Source: Glandiceps talaboti (taxonomy: Eukaryota; Hemichordata; Enteropneusta; Spengelidae). Taken from it: 64,000 nucleotides of DNA. The stretch's first letter is position 1. Every line of letters starts with the position of its first letter. The DNA lies in NCBI RefSeq assembly GCF_964340395.1, contig NC_135565.1, forward strand, positions 6,695,142 to 6,759,141. The letters are read 5' to 3'. Shown here in pieces: positions 38,125-53,698 of this stretch. The notes under the pieces are model-generated. The model had not been told where the DNA came from. It saw only the letters and a list, made by a program, of their open reading frames with translations, and did not search any database. A program made the position numbers and the translations under genes.

Positions 38125-40223
38125 GTTTGTCGATCTCCGGTGTGATTTCAAGTTCTTTGAGCAAAAACAACAACACAGCACACCTTTATGAGACCTGGTT
38201 GGAGTCACTGTGATGCGCGTTCGAGGGGCGTTCCCTGGTATATGAATCGATAATAAGAGACCAGCTTAGCAAGAATCTGGTAGTTTCGATTTCAGAGAAG
38301 TGTTGTTAAAAGTGGAACACCCCCGGGTAAACTGATGATCGTAGACTATGTCAAACAATTGCTAATGTAAGTCGTGTACACTGCCACTCTAATAAAGCGT
38401 GTAGTGTTAATACAGGGGGTAGGGGACATCACAGGCACTCGAATCAATTTGTATGACTTTTAAGAAAAATGTAGAGTAATAATCGTTCGACTTTGTACTC
38501 TTACACAAAAACTTTAGGGTATCGATGTTACAAATCATGGAATATATTTATTTGCGCTTCTATTGACTGTACGTAGGTGAGTTTTAGTGGTTGTTTGACT
38601 ATCATGATTGTCGTAATTGTTTGTTGAAATCGTGTGTTTGCAAACTGTCGGTGGCTCGTTAGACTTCGCATCTTCTCATATACTTATTGTACATTTTTTT
38701 TAAAATCATACAAATTGATTCGAGTGCCTGTATGCGTTTATGTGCACATTTGTTTGTTTGTTTGTTTGTTGTTTGTGTGTGTGACTGTTTTAATATCAGT
38801 AAATATGACAAATGTTGTCTGAAATAAGATTAATGATTGTCTTTCGTGCTGCTTATCAGAAGTATCAATGACAATGAGTACACATTACATTATTTATGGG
38901 TGTTCATTGTCCCATCACGTGACATATCTCTGATAGGATTGCAGAATGTAGACATAGGGTTATGGCAAACAAATGCAACATATAAATTTGTCCAGTATAA
39001 GATGATGAATGTGAAATATGATTTACGAATATCAAAAAAAATTATTCATCTATATAACAATATTGAAAATTACAAATACAAAATGGCACGTTAAAGAATA
39101 CAAGGGTAAATCTAAAGAACGTAAAAATACATGTACCAAACATGAAATTTACGAATACATGCACATTGATTTTTAGCATACAAAATAATGTGTAAAACAA
39201 GCCGTGAAAATATGAATTTTACGAAATACAAATGTGAGTTTATGCATGAAAATGTGTTTTATTGAATATTGCAACACATGGTCTGCCGTAGTCCGTCGAT
39301 CTGAGATTGGAGTTGGTGTTGATGATCAAGCAACATGTGGTACATGAATCATAGCCCTCGCTCGATTCTGACTGTTCACCATTATTAAGAAGTAACCTTT
39401 TTATCAAATCATAAAACGTTTCACAATATTTTACACGTTTTACAGTATCGTCCGGAAGAAAGAAACAACAGTCAGAGTCGGAGTTTGAGTCGTACAATAC
39501 TTGATGCTCGTCTCAGCAAGGATTATATGGATCTGTATGCAAGGGCTTTGGTTAGGTGGACATGGCGCCACCTATCGATAAATCTTTCGCCTGCAGAGGG
39601 CGTGATTCGTCGAGATACAATAAGTCGAATGTCTTTGTTATAATAAAGCCATAAAACAGTATCATTGACTAATATGGTTTTGTTCTTCATAAAATAGTTT
39701 TAATAAGTTCAATAAAAATAACAATTTTATGCTTGATTTCTTCAAAAAACTATTCTTGACATCTTATCTAGCCCTCCATCCAGATGATATAAATCTACCG
39801 AATGACCCTAAATCACCTTTTCGTAATTTGCATATTTTACTATTCAAATTCGATGTCATTCAAACCACGTAGAAGGATTACATATCATGCAGAAAGGATT
39901 TTAATTTGACGAAAAATGAAATGTTTACACTAAAATTTTGCATACAAGGGATTGGCTTATCTTGACTCACGAAATTATCTGCTAATCTGTCACATGATGA
40001 TTGCCACTAATAATAGTATTTTTTTTATAGAACTTAACGAGCAGAGGATTTTTTTAAAAGTATTTTTTGAGTTTGAAAATATTTTGACCATATATAGAAT
40101 CTTTTTTTTTTTTACTAAATTTGTAGTTAAAAGTATATACATGTTGCAATCAGTTTCGTTTGGAGTAATGTCCTATTATAACTTTAAAACCAAAGAAGGG
40201 TCAAAATCCAGTGGTAATCCGCG

Positions 40224-40273
<50 letters not shown>

Positions 40274-41124
40274 CATATACATACATACATGCATACATAC
40301 ACTGTCACATACTTCGCTTGACAGATAGATACTAAACCAAACTTAGATCTCTGTGATTGGAGACTTGAAACAAATTACAGGGGGTTGTTGGCATTTGTGT
40401 TTTGTGCTAGATTCATAATTGTTCATTCAGGTGTGTAGGGGAGGGCCAGCACCGTTTTTGCGAACAGCAAAGCAAAATCACAACTCGCAATGTAAACATG
40501 CATCCCCCTCCCTCGTAATCAGTTTACGTCCAGGCCCTTTCAAAAAAACATGGGCCGTGTGCAAGGTGGTTTCTGCCCCTTCAGCTACCATCACAACATG
40601 CAACAGGCATATGGTGCAATCTGGTGTTATCAGTATTTGATATACACACCAAGCGTACGCACATCGAGTCATGACACAACGTCAAACCGAAATCCACCAC
40701 GGTGGTTATATCACGTAGGCCTATATCCTGAATGTGCCTGTGGGTACCACTGCCGGTTAGCTATCTGAGTTCAAGGCCATGTCACGCTCGGTATTTGAAA
40801 AACATGTTTACAACATTGTAGTCAACTCTCGTTCTGTAGTTGCACCAAAAGATCATGTTCGTTATAACTTACCGAATATATTGCTTCCAAACTTGGATTA
40901 CGCCGATCGGGCCCGGCCAGCTGAGTCCAACGAAAACAGTGGTATACAAAAATGTGGGCGTGGTGGGTAGGCAACGTTGAGAACGGAGAAAGCTCTGTAC
41001 GTACGTCTGCAGCCGGGGTACGGAGCTACACACTAGACTCTGTCCAGTTTGGACAAAATGTCATCCGTCGCTCACATGTCACAATTTGAAATACGTGTAT
41101 TGTACGGGATTTCTGTTCTAAGTG
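38125..41124. other. Intergenic stretch upstream of the dehydrogenase
   Basis: No supported gene. It contains the presumed MDR promoter, of which I see no clear TATA or initiator, a (GTTT) run near 38750-38770 and (CA)n at 40221-40262. A minus-strand frame of about 90 codons at 39240-39510 (rich in Ser, Asp and Cys, no ATG) looks somewhat protein-like but matches nothing I recognise. The segment 40420-41000 is more balanced in base composition than its surroundings, also without a recognisable exon. Confidence 0.4.
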
Positions 41125-41235
41125 AGCCTTCAGTATTTACAAGAGGGGGGGGGGCGAGGAAATCACACATGGTCTGTTAAGAAAAACATGACCCCCCCCC
41201 CCATTCTCCATTTGCAAAAAGTCACCCTCATCATC

Positions 41236-41420
41236 TAGCTGCAATAATTGTAGCGCCTTGTTGCGGTTTTGTGGGTTTTTTCGTCTGTTTTGGTGACTTT
41301 TTAAGTTTTTTTTTTGTCTTTTTAAGTTTTTTGGTGTTAAACACTAAAACTTAAAAAGTCACCAAAACAGACGAAAAAAAACACAAAACCGCAACAAGAC
41401 GCTACAATTATTGCAGCTAC
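41236..41420. mobile_element. Full foldback (hairpin) MITE nested in the 903-bp element
   Basis: The left arm 41236-41310 and right arm 41337-41419 are near-perfect reverse complements (ends TAGCTGCAATAATTGTAGCG), separated by a short T-rich loop. A single arm of the same family sits at 2595-2677, 38.6 kb away. Confidence 0.9.
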
Positions 41421-41421
41421 C

Positions 41422-41457
<36 letters not shown>

Positions 41458-41569
41458 CCTTCACCTTCACCTTCAGTATTGCCATTATCAATGTCTCTTT
41501 GATCTGACTCACTGTCACTACTAGAGTCAGTACATATATCACTGTCCATGTTCTCTGACATTCAAAACT

Positions 41570-41653
<84 letters not shown>

Positions 41654-41655
41654 CT
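41420..41655. repeat. Two (ATC)n microsatellites
   Basis: (ATC)n at 41420-41456 and a longer run at 41572-41655. On the minus strand the first encodes an Asp run inside an open acidic frame (41337-41561), which is best explained by the repeat. Confidence 0.93.
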
Positions 41656-42359
41656 GCTACCATCACCATCATATTTTAACAACAACATTCATGGACAGTG
41701 TGAGTGATAAGGTGAGATGGGTACACTCAACAAAATGATTCGTTTTATTAAACAATTTTCTTACAATATATGTATTTTGATTTTTGTACTTTGGCATGTA
41801 AAGTACTCGTAAAAATAAATGTTGAGTACTCATCTCACTTTTACATCTCAAAACACACAAAACAATTGACAATAATCGAGTCTTCAATTTGGTCACAAAA
41901 CTACGGATTGTAAAATGGACCCTCCCCCAAATATTGTAATGCAAAATATGACCCTCCCCCAAGAACAGGTTTGTAAAATGAGACCCCCCCCCCCGATTCC
42001 TCAGCCCCCCTGTAAATACTGAAGGCTTCCTAATACTCGTGGATTTTACATCATAAATGAAATTGTCACTCCAGTTCCATAGGTGGCATGGAAAAGGTGC
42101 AACAAAAAGGAAATTGGAATAAACTCGCGCAGTCGGCCGGGCAGTGACCTGGTGACGTAAGATGGTGATGCACACAGTCCCCTCCACTGTATGTCTACGA
42201 TATTATCAACAAAACGTCTCATTGAGTCACAGCACACTCTTTTTCTGTACAGATGTGTTGCAAAACATTGCTTTCGCGTATATACATTTGCTCCAGTCAG
42301 CTTTGTATCACAAGTGCCGGGGTGGTGTGAGTTTGTGTTTGTGTGCGCATATCAGCGAG

Positions 42360-46135
<3,776 letters not shown>

Positions 46136-48489
46136 AGCTCCGCTGTCAGCGAAAGCTGAAAGCGTAGCTTTAGGTATAGGTGGGTATTGAGGTATAGAGA
46201 GTAGAGTGAATCATAGGTGTCCGTCAAACTTTTATATTTTTACTATCTACTCCGTAAGTGACAGTCGGAATTCTTCGATATTTGGTGTGCATGTTCCCTG
46301 GGGGGAGGCTATTCAGATTTGTTCATGCCAAGTTGATCTGTGCCATTTTCAATTTTTTATGATTTTTTTTCATAAAATGTCATTTTCATCAACTCCTTGA
46401 AAACCTCTTATTAGATTGCTTTGATATCTGGCGTGTTGATGCGCAGGGGGTAGCTTACTCAGATTTGTTAATTTCAAGTCAGCACATCCTCATTTTTATT
46501 TTTTATGATTTTTTTTTTGTAATTTGAAAAAAAATGAATATGTTAATGAGCATAATGACCGACGCCATATTGGAAATCAGTCGACGAGACTTTAAGTAAA
46601 CTGCCACTTTTCAAAAGACACTATTGACGTCAAACAAGCAATGTAATATGTGCTATAGTCATAATTCTACGCATTGGGCGCCCAAATGACAAGCGTTTGT
46701 TCGAAACAGGGTTGTAAACTTCAAATCAAATTCTGCACCCTTCTACATAATCAGCCAGTCCGCAACATCCTCATTTGCATACTCTATCCTGATTCGACCA
46801 GAAGCTGAAGGTGACCTCATTTGACCGAGCGATTTTCCACAGCAAGTATCTTGAGTATCAACACAGGACGTTCTTGGTACTCACTAAAATCACACTTCAG
46901 ACCCACTATAAAAGTGTGATGTTTTCAGATAACATGTAACTTGTGGTTAATTCTATATTGTCGTGCAATTTGGAATGACAGTGAACCAGAATTCAGACAA
47001 CTTGCGTAAGGAAGGGCATGCCAGGCATGCGGTTGAAGTTATGGCCGACAGTTCACATGTAAAGTTAAACGACATGAACGTGTCTTGCCTTTCCAAAATG
47101 CAAATATTTGGCAAGTAAAAATAATTAAAATAATTACAACTTTAATTTGGCTTCAGACTTTGCATTATGTTTTGCGTATCTTTCCCCATTTTACATGTAA
47201 ATCCGAAAAGGCTCTCTCATCATGTCATCAGTGTCAGTGATCATACCACGCGGGGCTGCTTTGAGTACGAGCATGGAAGTATAACCCGTGGGTTATACTT
47301 CCATGGTACGAGCGAAGTGAGGCATGTTGAGGTATTTTGTTGAGAATTATAAATATTGCGAAATGTCAAGTACAAGGTTTAAATACAATGGAATGATGAA
47401 AAAAATGGCAGAGTCTGCTGACAGGCGCCGGTCACAAGAAACACTGTGAATTAAAATATCAGACGATGTATGTATTAATCGCCGACAATCCACCCGTATG
47501 CACGAGGGACTAACCCGGAAGCAAGTCGTTGTCAGCCATACATTACAGTGGTAACATCGTCCGAGAAATCGCTGCGTTCAGAATGTCATTATTCACAGAA
47601 TTGTTGTTTTCGAGTGAAAACCCGTCTTGAATTGTATAACTCTAACAAATGAAGACATGTCAAGTTATATTTTGAAACTTGTATCGCTAGTTTGAGACGA
47701 TTTTCTCACGTACTATAGTACTATCGAGGCTTACTTGGAAGTAGTAGGACCTTACTCCAGTTCATCGGGAAGTTTAGCCAGTCCGATAATTCTTTCTGGT
47801 TTAGTTTACAACACTTTTGATCACGCAGATTTTGTTGTTGTGATGAAAAGAAATTAAAAAAAAGATCATTTCAACCATTTCGTTGTGTTTTCTTTGTGAA
47901 AGGTAACCGAACATGAACGAGTGTTACCACTGTAACGTATGGCTGAGAATGACTCTCTTCCGGGTACTTGAGATTGTCGCCGTACGGAAACTAAGATGGC
48001 GATTAATACATTTCTTCCCTATATATATCTACCACAACTAGTACAAGTTGAATGTTGTTGACTTTGTAAATTTGTTAGAAAATTGTAATTCAAATTCCCT
48101 CAAAATTATTTTAGATCCCTAGTTTATTTCATTCATCATTAAAATTTTCCAGGGTTACAGCTGTAAGACACTGGAATTATTTATAGCCAACCTCAAAATC
48201 CTTTCTTTTTTTTTTTCTTGTGTGCATTTCCCAGTCATTTTTTTTCTGAGATTTTGTGCAATTTTTCATAACAGTAGATTTTTGTTATAAAATGGTGACT
48301 ATGGTATAAAAGTACAATACATTATCAACTTCTGTGTAAAATGTGTTTTATAGTGAGACATCATATGAAACCACTAACCACTTTATTGCATCGCTAAAAC
48401 AAAACTGCATAGTGAAGAGCTGAAGACCTGAACCACTTCTACATGTCACCAAAATAAAAAATTAAATTAAAAAAAAAAACAGCGGAGCT
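46136..48489. repeat. Possible 2.35-kb dispersed element with 10-bp inverted ends
   Basis: AGCTCCGCTG at 46136-46145 is inverted as CAGCGGAGCT at 48480-48489. The left end also carries a small GC-rich hairpin (CAGCGAAAGCTG). Two related ~115-bp blocks (46250-46370 and 46390-46510) share CGATATTTGG/TGATATCTGG and GATTTGTT. There is no coding capacity. Ten-base ends can occur by chance at this spacing, so the boundaries are tentative. Confidence 0.4.
47265..47313. mobile_element. 33-bp palindrome flanked by an 8-bp direct repeat
   Basis: GTACGAGC occurs at 47265-47272 and again at 47306-47313. Between them is an almost perfect palindrome (ATGGAAGTATAACCC, GT, mirrored half, final G). Eight-bp duplications are typical of hAT-type insertion. 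The insert would be extremely small for any transposon and may be the footprint of a larger element that collapsed. Confidence 0.6.
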
Positions 48490-49232
48490 ATTCTGACCGA
48501 TAGGTCGCTTGTTAAAATTACCACCTATATTGATCTTATCTTTAATAAAGCAGTAATAAAAAACAGGAGTCTGGATACTAATATGGTCTTTGAGATCTGA
48601 AAGATTTGATGAAGGATAGGATTAATACAGCACTACACTATAGCACTGACTGGCAAGGCTGGTAATACACCTACAGGCTAGATTAACTACTTATCACTTG
48701 AAAGGAAAACAATTTCATGTTTTATTACTACAAACAGTTATAAACTTGTAGTAAGTAGGTGATAACTACTAGTACTTGCTGTCTAGCTATGGGGGGGGGG
48801 GGGGTGATCGTGGTGGAAATGTATGGCCAGGTTTGGTCAACCTGTGGACCTAAATTTGTATTATACCTAAAGATTAACTTAAGTGTGCTAGTCTTTGTAC
48901 AATTTGCTTATTTACCTGTTTCATAAATACCAAATCAGAAAGTCTGTAACGTTCCACATACATTAATTTCTATGCCTAAACTGGTAGACTGCAAGATACG
49001 ACGTAACGTCAAGTTGTTCAGGCTTCTGAACTTGAGTGCTGGCTGATACATAACATGGCACGAATGTCATCTGAACTTGTACTGTTGTAGTTGGCATTAT
49101 TTCCACTATTAAATTGTAGTTAATGCAGTCACCTGTAAAATTAAATGCGGGCCAATTTACCAAATATCCCCTCCCTGTCACTTGGTCTCATACAACCTTT
49201 GTACATGTATGTACCACAATCATTTATTTATT
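48490..49232. other. Gene-free stretch
   Basis: No supported gene; a G-run at 48790-48803. Confidence 0.4.
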
Positions 49233-49368
49233 TATAGCATTCATCAAGTGTAAAAGTATACTGTTTCATTTGCTAATTGACCACATTAGAAAGGCCACAT
49301 ACAATGTACTACAGACTTGTAAATAAACCAATTGAAACAGTATACTTTTACACTTGATATATGCTATA
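49233..49368. mobile_element. Short foldback element
   Basis: The left end (TATAGCATTCATCAAGTG, then TAAAAGTATACTGTTTCA) is mirrored by the right end with only two mismatches over about 36 bp. Total 136 bp, no coding capacity. Confidence 0.8.
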
Positions 49369-50030
49369 AAAGGGTGAAACACAGTGCTTTATTACTTCAA
49401 TCAGTGTTACCCCTTGTAATTTGTCTGTAAGTAGTATAAAGTCACTACATACTTCCTAGATGTATTTTGTATACTGTAATCTTGCATCACACAGGAAGTG
49501 TTATGTCAATGTCATTTCACAAGACAATAGATAAATACATTACATCATTCAACTTGTATGTAAATATCTATTGTTGTCACAGAAGTTTGAAGGTAACTGT
49601 ACTAATAAAGTATTTTATACCAGAAATTGGTTTTTGTTTACTTGATGTTTGTAGAATTGTTTGTGTTCTTCAGTACTAGTTTGATAAACTGTTGTTGTAT
49701 ACTTAATATCAATGAAGTGTTCCAAGTGGTTTAGTTATTTTACTAAATATATATATACATGTGCTTAGCCTGACATAAGTGTCTGATGCATGTACAAATA
49801 GCTGTCCTGAAGTTAGAAGAGCTAATAACAATAATAATAATAATTAGATGTTATTGCTCAATATTTTTTCTTTGTTTAGCCAAGGAAAATACGGATGACA
49901 TAAGGGGGCCTTTTGTAACTAGACAACCCTAAGGTCACAAGTATTTTCTGGCTGAATGTAGAAAAATATTGGAGAATAACATAATTATACCAGCGCCAGT
50001 AACATCAAAGAAAAATTAGGGATAGTAATT

Positions 50031-50144
50031 CATCGTCGCAAACCACGACCGTTTTACGGTACCGTTCTTAACGAGCCAGTCCCTACTATTATTATTATTT
50101 ATTTCGAAGTGTAGTGGAAACAACAACTCTAGTTTGGAAGAATG
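50031..50144. mobile_element. Small MITE-like repeat, copy 1
   Basis: Shares GTTCTTAACGAGCC, TTTATTTCGAAGTGTAGTGGAA and the approximate ends with 52000-52100. This copy carries an extra ATT microsatellite expansion in the middle and more decayed ends. Confidence 0.65.
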
Positions 50145-51384
50145 TGGTAATTCTACAATTTTGAACGTTTCGACTCATATTTCAAACATACAAATGTATC
50201 AGAACCAGTGACGTAGACATGTGTTGACGTGATATGTGCGTTGTCGTGATGTAGAATGACTAGAGTATAATATTCCATATTTTTTGTTGAACCTGGCTTA
50301 TGCACATGGTATAGTGATCTTTATTCGTCCAAATTAAAATTTGGAAACTTGTTGAATGGTTGCCACAAGAGTCAAAAACAGGCTAATGTGTATGATGTAG
50401 TGGGCCCTCTCCTACATGTACAATCATGACAGGTATGGTCGATAAAAAGTTTACCAGATGTTGTATTACTTAGATGTACTTCAAACATCTTTTAAAAAGG
50501 CCAGTTCACATGCAAAATGTTGAAGATTCAACCTGCTTTTGTAGCGAATAATTAGTATAGACAGTGGAGGGGAAAACATAGGCAAGGTGATACATAGTCT
50601 TGATGCCAGCATGGTCTCTGTAAGTGGTAGTGTAAATCGTAAGGATACCACATAGGAACCAGACTAGGTGATCATACAAGGATCCCATGAGATGTTACCC
50701 TTCAAAGGATATGCCACAGTGGCATGTCCTTTTCCCTTCTGAGATTCTGAACTTCTTTCCAAAAATTCTTCATGATTACAGTGTTTAGGAAAAATATTTT
50801 CCAAGCGTTTTGATGAATTTGAGCTCCAATACCAGAAACTAAGAATGCACATAGTCGTTTGCATCTTATTACAAATTCAACCAGAATGGAGAACAGTGGT
50901 CCCACTGTGTTAACAAAAGATACACATTTGTAAGCAAGCTAGGGGTAGGGTTAGGTTAGGGTTGGATTTAGGATTAGGGTTGGACTCCCTAGCATAAACC
51001 TGATTTGTTTTTCTGTCAGTAGTTGGACATTGTTGTGCATGGGTCTTGCTGAAACATGAAGCTGAGAGAGTGCTGGTAGATTTAAGATTTTACTACCCTT
51101 TTAACAAAACACTTGTTTGGACAGTACAACAGAGACAGTATTGTTCAAAGTCTGCTGGAATTTTCCCCTTGTTTGTAAACTCTTAAAATTACTGTAGAAC
51201 AATCTCGCTTGCCATTCACATAGGGTATTCAGAACGATTTTGTTGCTCTTCTCTTCCATTGAATTTTAAATGGAGTATTATGGTTGTACACTTTCTCAGT
51301 AATATAATTTGTATTGACACTAAGGTGTGAACACAGTACTAGTAATGGGGGGGAGGGGGTGGGGGGTGATGGAGGTTTCCTGGT

Positions 51385-51497
51385 GACCTCGGATAGAGTT
51401 TACTGTACATGTACCTGCATGGACCTCGGATAGATTTTACTGTACATGTACCTGCATGCCGGGTGGGGGTGGGGGGTGGGGGGGGGGGGGGTGGGGA
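51385..51497. repeat. 37-bp tandem duplication next to a G-rich tract
   Basis: GACCTCGGATAGA..TTTACTG..ACCTGCATG occurs twice in tandem with one mismatch (51385-51459). It is followed by GGGTGGGGGTGGGGGGTGGGG-type sequence to 51497, which has strong G-quadruplex potential. A second G-rich block lies at 51345-51368. Confidence 0.85.
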
Positions 51498-51999
51498 GTA
51501 CCATTTGCCCACTCTGGTGAGGGTGTGTGGCCAATGCTGGAAACCCAGGCTCCATTTATAGGTCTCTTCCTTGACCACAAGGAGTCAGTTGTAATTGGAT
51601 AACTTGACATGTACATGTAAGATTTACACATGTACAAAGAAAATGTACTTTATTTACAAACATGGTCTTTTTGAAGATTGTACATACATATTGATGTTCA
51701 CCAAAGATATTCAAAATACACATATTAAAATTAGTTGAAATTATTCTAAAGCTGATAAATTTACATATTCATGTCAATATTAAATATTTTCATGCTGATT
51801 TACATATGTAAATTTAGCCAGTGATTGACAGGTAGCCTAGAAACATGCTACATTGCTAGTAGTGGTAGTTTTACTCAGGGGTGGGGGTGGGGTGTTGTGT
51901 TACTCCCCCATTTGACTACATGTATTTGTAATATACATGTACATGTAGAACATTGTACTGCACATGTACATTCTACATATGTATGTGCTGCCGTTTGGG

Positions 52000-52100
52000 C
52001 ATTGTCACAAACCACGGCCTGTTTTATGGCAACGTTCTTAACGAGCCTCCTTTATTTCGAAGTGTAGTGGAAGAAATAATAACTCTGGTTTGCGAGAATG
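52000..52100. mobile_element. Small MITE-like repeat, copy 2
   Basis: The ends CATTGTCACAAACCA and TGGTTTGCGAGAATG form an imperfect 15-bp inverted pair. The core matches the copy at 50031-50144. With two copies in 2 kb and a possible end near 7100, this looks like a mobile family. Confidence 0.7.
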
Positions 52101-52919
52101 ACGTTTGGGGTGCATTTTCTACCTTTGATCTAAAATGGGATCTGGTGTTTTTCATCTAAAGTGGTGTCCACTCTACTTTATTTTTGGTTTTGTTTTGTCT
52201 AAAATGTGGACCATTCTGGTACCAAATCATAATTGTGCCATTAATTGCTCCAAAATATTGCCTCTTTAGGCAAGAAAAATACATTTAAAGAAAAAATACA
52301 AAAAGAGTGAACACTGAAAACTACATTTTGCGATCCACCATTTACATATATGGAATGACTTCTAAAATTTGGTCTTCTAATGGGCTAAAATGAGGTATTG
52401 GTTTTTGGTCAAAATGAGTCTAAAATGGGGTATTGGTGTTGGTCAAAATGGGTCTAAAATGGGTATTGGTTTTGTTCAAAATGGGTCTAAAATGGGGACG
52501 GGTCTGGGGTTGGCAGTACAATGTATGTTGGCTGCACACCCCTACCAGAGCTAGCTACTGGTACCGCCTGCAGTGTCTTAGTTTAATATACCATGTGTTT
52601 TTAGTACAAACCGTTTATCTAGGGTAAAGGTCTTTTGTGTACACCACATCACACTAATGCAATCATTATCATAGTTGATTCATCATCATATGATCTGTCA
52701 ATAATTAATTTCTTTCTTCATGTCGATGTTTTGGATCAAATCCATATACATGTACAATGTATTTATGTATGCATACACATATATACATATATGGTTGGCA
52801 TTTGGATTAATAACATGTATGTCTGCATTTTGCATATATCTGACTTGGTGAGTGTGAACTACATGTACATTTGTATGAGAACTTTCCAACAGCACGGTGT
52901 CTTATCTTACCTAGTGAGA
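52101..52919. other. Gene-free stretch with a degenerate repeat
   Basis: At 52370-52510 the phrase GGTCAAAATGGGTCTAAAATGG recurs about four times with small changes. Nothing else supported. Confidence 0.55.
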
Positions 52920-52970
52920 GCCAGACAGACACACACACAGACACACACACAGACACACACATAGACAGAC

Positions 52971-53007
<37 letters not shown>

Positions 53008-53533
53008 GACAGACCTGTCAAGAGGAATTTAGTTAACATGGAAATGGGAGGCATACAAACATACAGAGATCAAGAGACGAAAAGAAGCCAAGAGAAGCAT
53101 ACATACGTACGTACGTATGTACGTACGTACATACATACATACATGTACATACATACATATCAATGTACATGCATACATACATACATACATACATACATAC
53201 AAACAAATGTACATACATACATACATACATATATATACACACACACATACATACATACATACACACACATACATACATACATACATACATACATACATAC
53301 ACACACATACACACATACATACTGTCATACATACATACATACATACATACATACATGTAGTAATTGTACATACATACATACATACATACATACACACATA
53401 CATACATACATACATACATACATACATACATACATACATACATACATACATACATACATACATACATACATACATACATGTACATACATACATACATACA
53501 TACATACATACATACATACATGTACATACATTC

Positions 53534-53566
<33 letters not shown>

Positions 53567-53698
53567 CGTACATGTAGACCAACCAAGTTACTTGTACAGA
53601 AAATGTTTGCATACATGTACATCAATAAACTTTGTCTTCTATGTACATTTGTATGTACATGAATGCAAATTGTGTGTGTGTGTGTGTGTGTGTGTGTT
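52920..53698. repeat. 780 bp of (CAGA)n, (CATA)n and (GT)n microsatellites
   Basis: (CAGA)-rich at 52920-53012, (CATA)n with GTAC and CACA interruptions at 53096-53530, (CAGA)n at 53532-53566, and (GT)n at 53670-53698. Frames of up to 198 codons on both strands are repeat translations. This is the largest simple-repeat block in the window. Confidence 0.97.

Larger units (their letters stand above)
41125..42027. mobile_element. 903-bp element with 16-bp inverted ends, carrying nested insertions
   Basis: AGCCTTCAGTATTTAC at 41125-41140 is perfectly inverted at 42012-42027, in each case followed inward by a G-run or C-run. C-rich segments with ATGACCCTCCCCC units lie inside. A fragment with the same kind of right end occurs at about 43050-43210 (TAAATACTGAATGCTCCC). 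Nested inside are the hairpin at 41236-41420 and ATC repeats. No transposase. Confidence 0.65.

Noticed and set aside
41337-41561. Acidic minus-strand frame with an Asp run
   Set aside because: The Asp run is (ATC)n on the plus strand, and the C-terminal part reads through the hairpin MITE.
41669-42187. 172-codon minus-strand frame
   Set aside because: It spans the terminus of the 903-bp element and C-rich repeat DNA, with no domain recognised.
53029-53662. Frames of up to 198 codons rich in Tyr-Val-Cys-Met or Tyr-Ile-His-Thr
   Set aside because: Pure translations of (CATA)n microsatellite DNA. The same applies at 33716-34078, 44903-45415 and 62006-62390.
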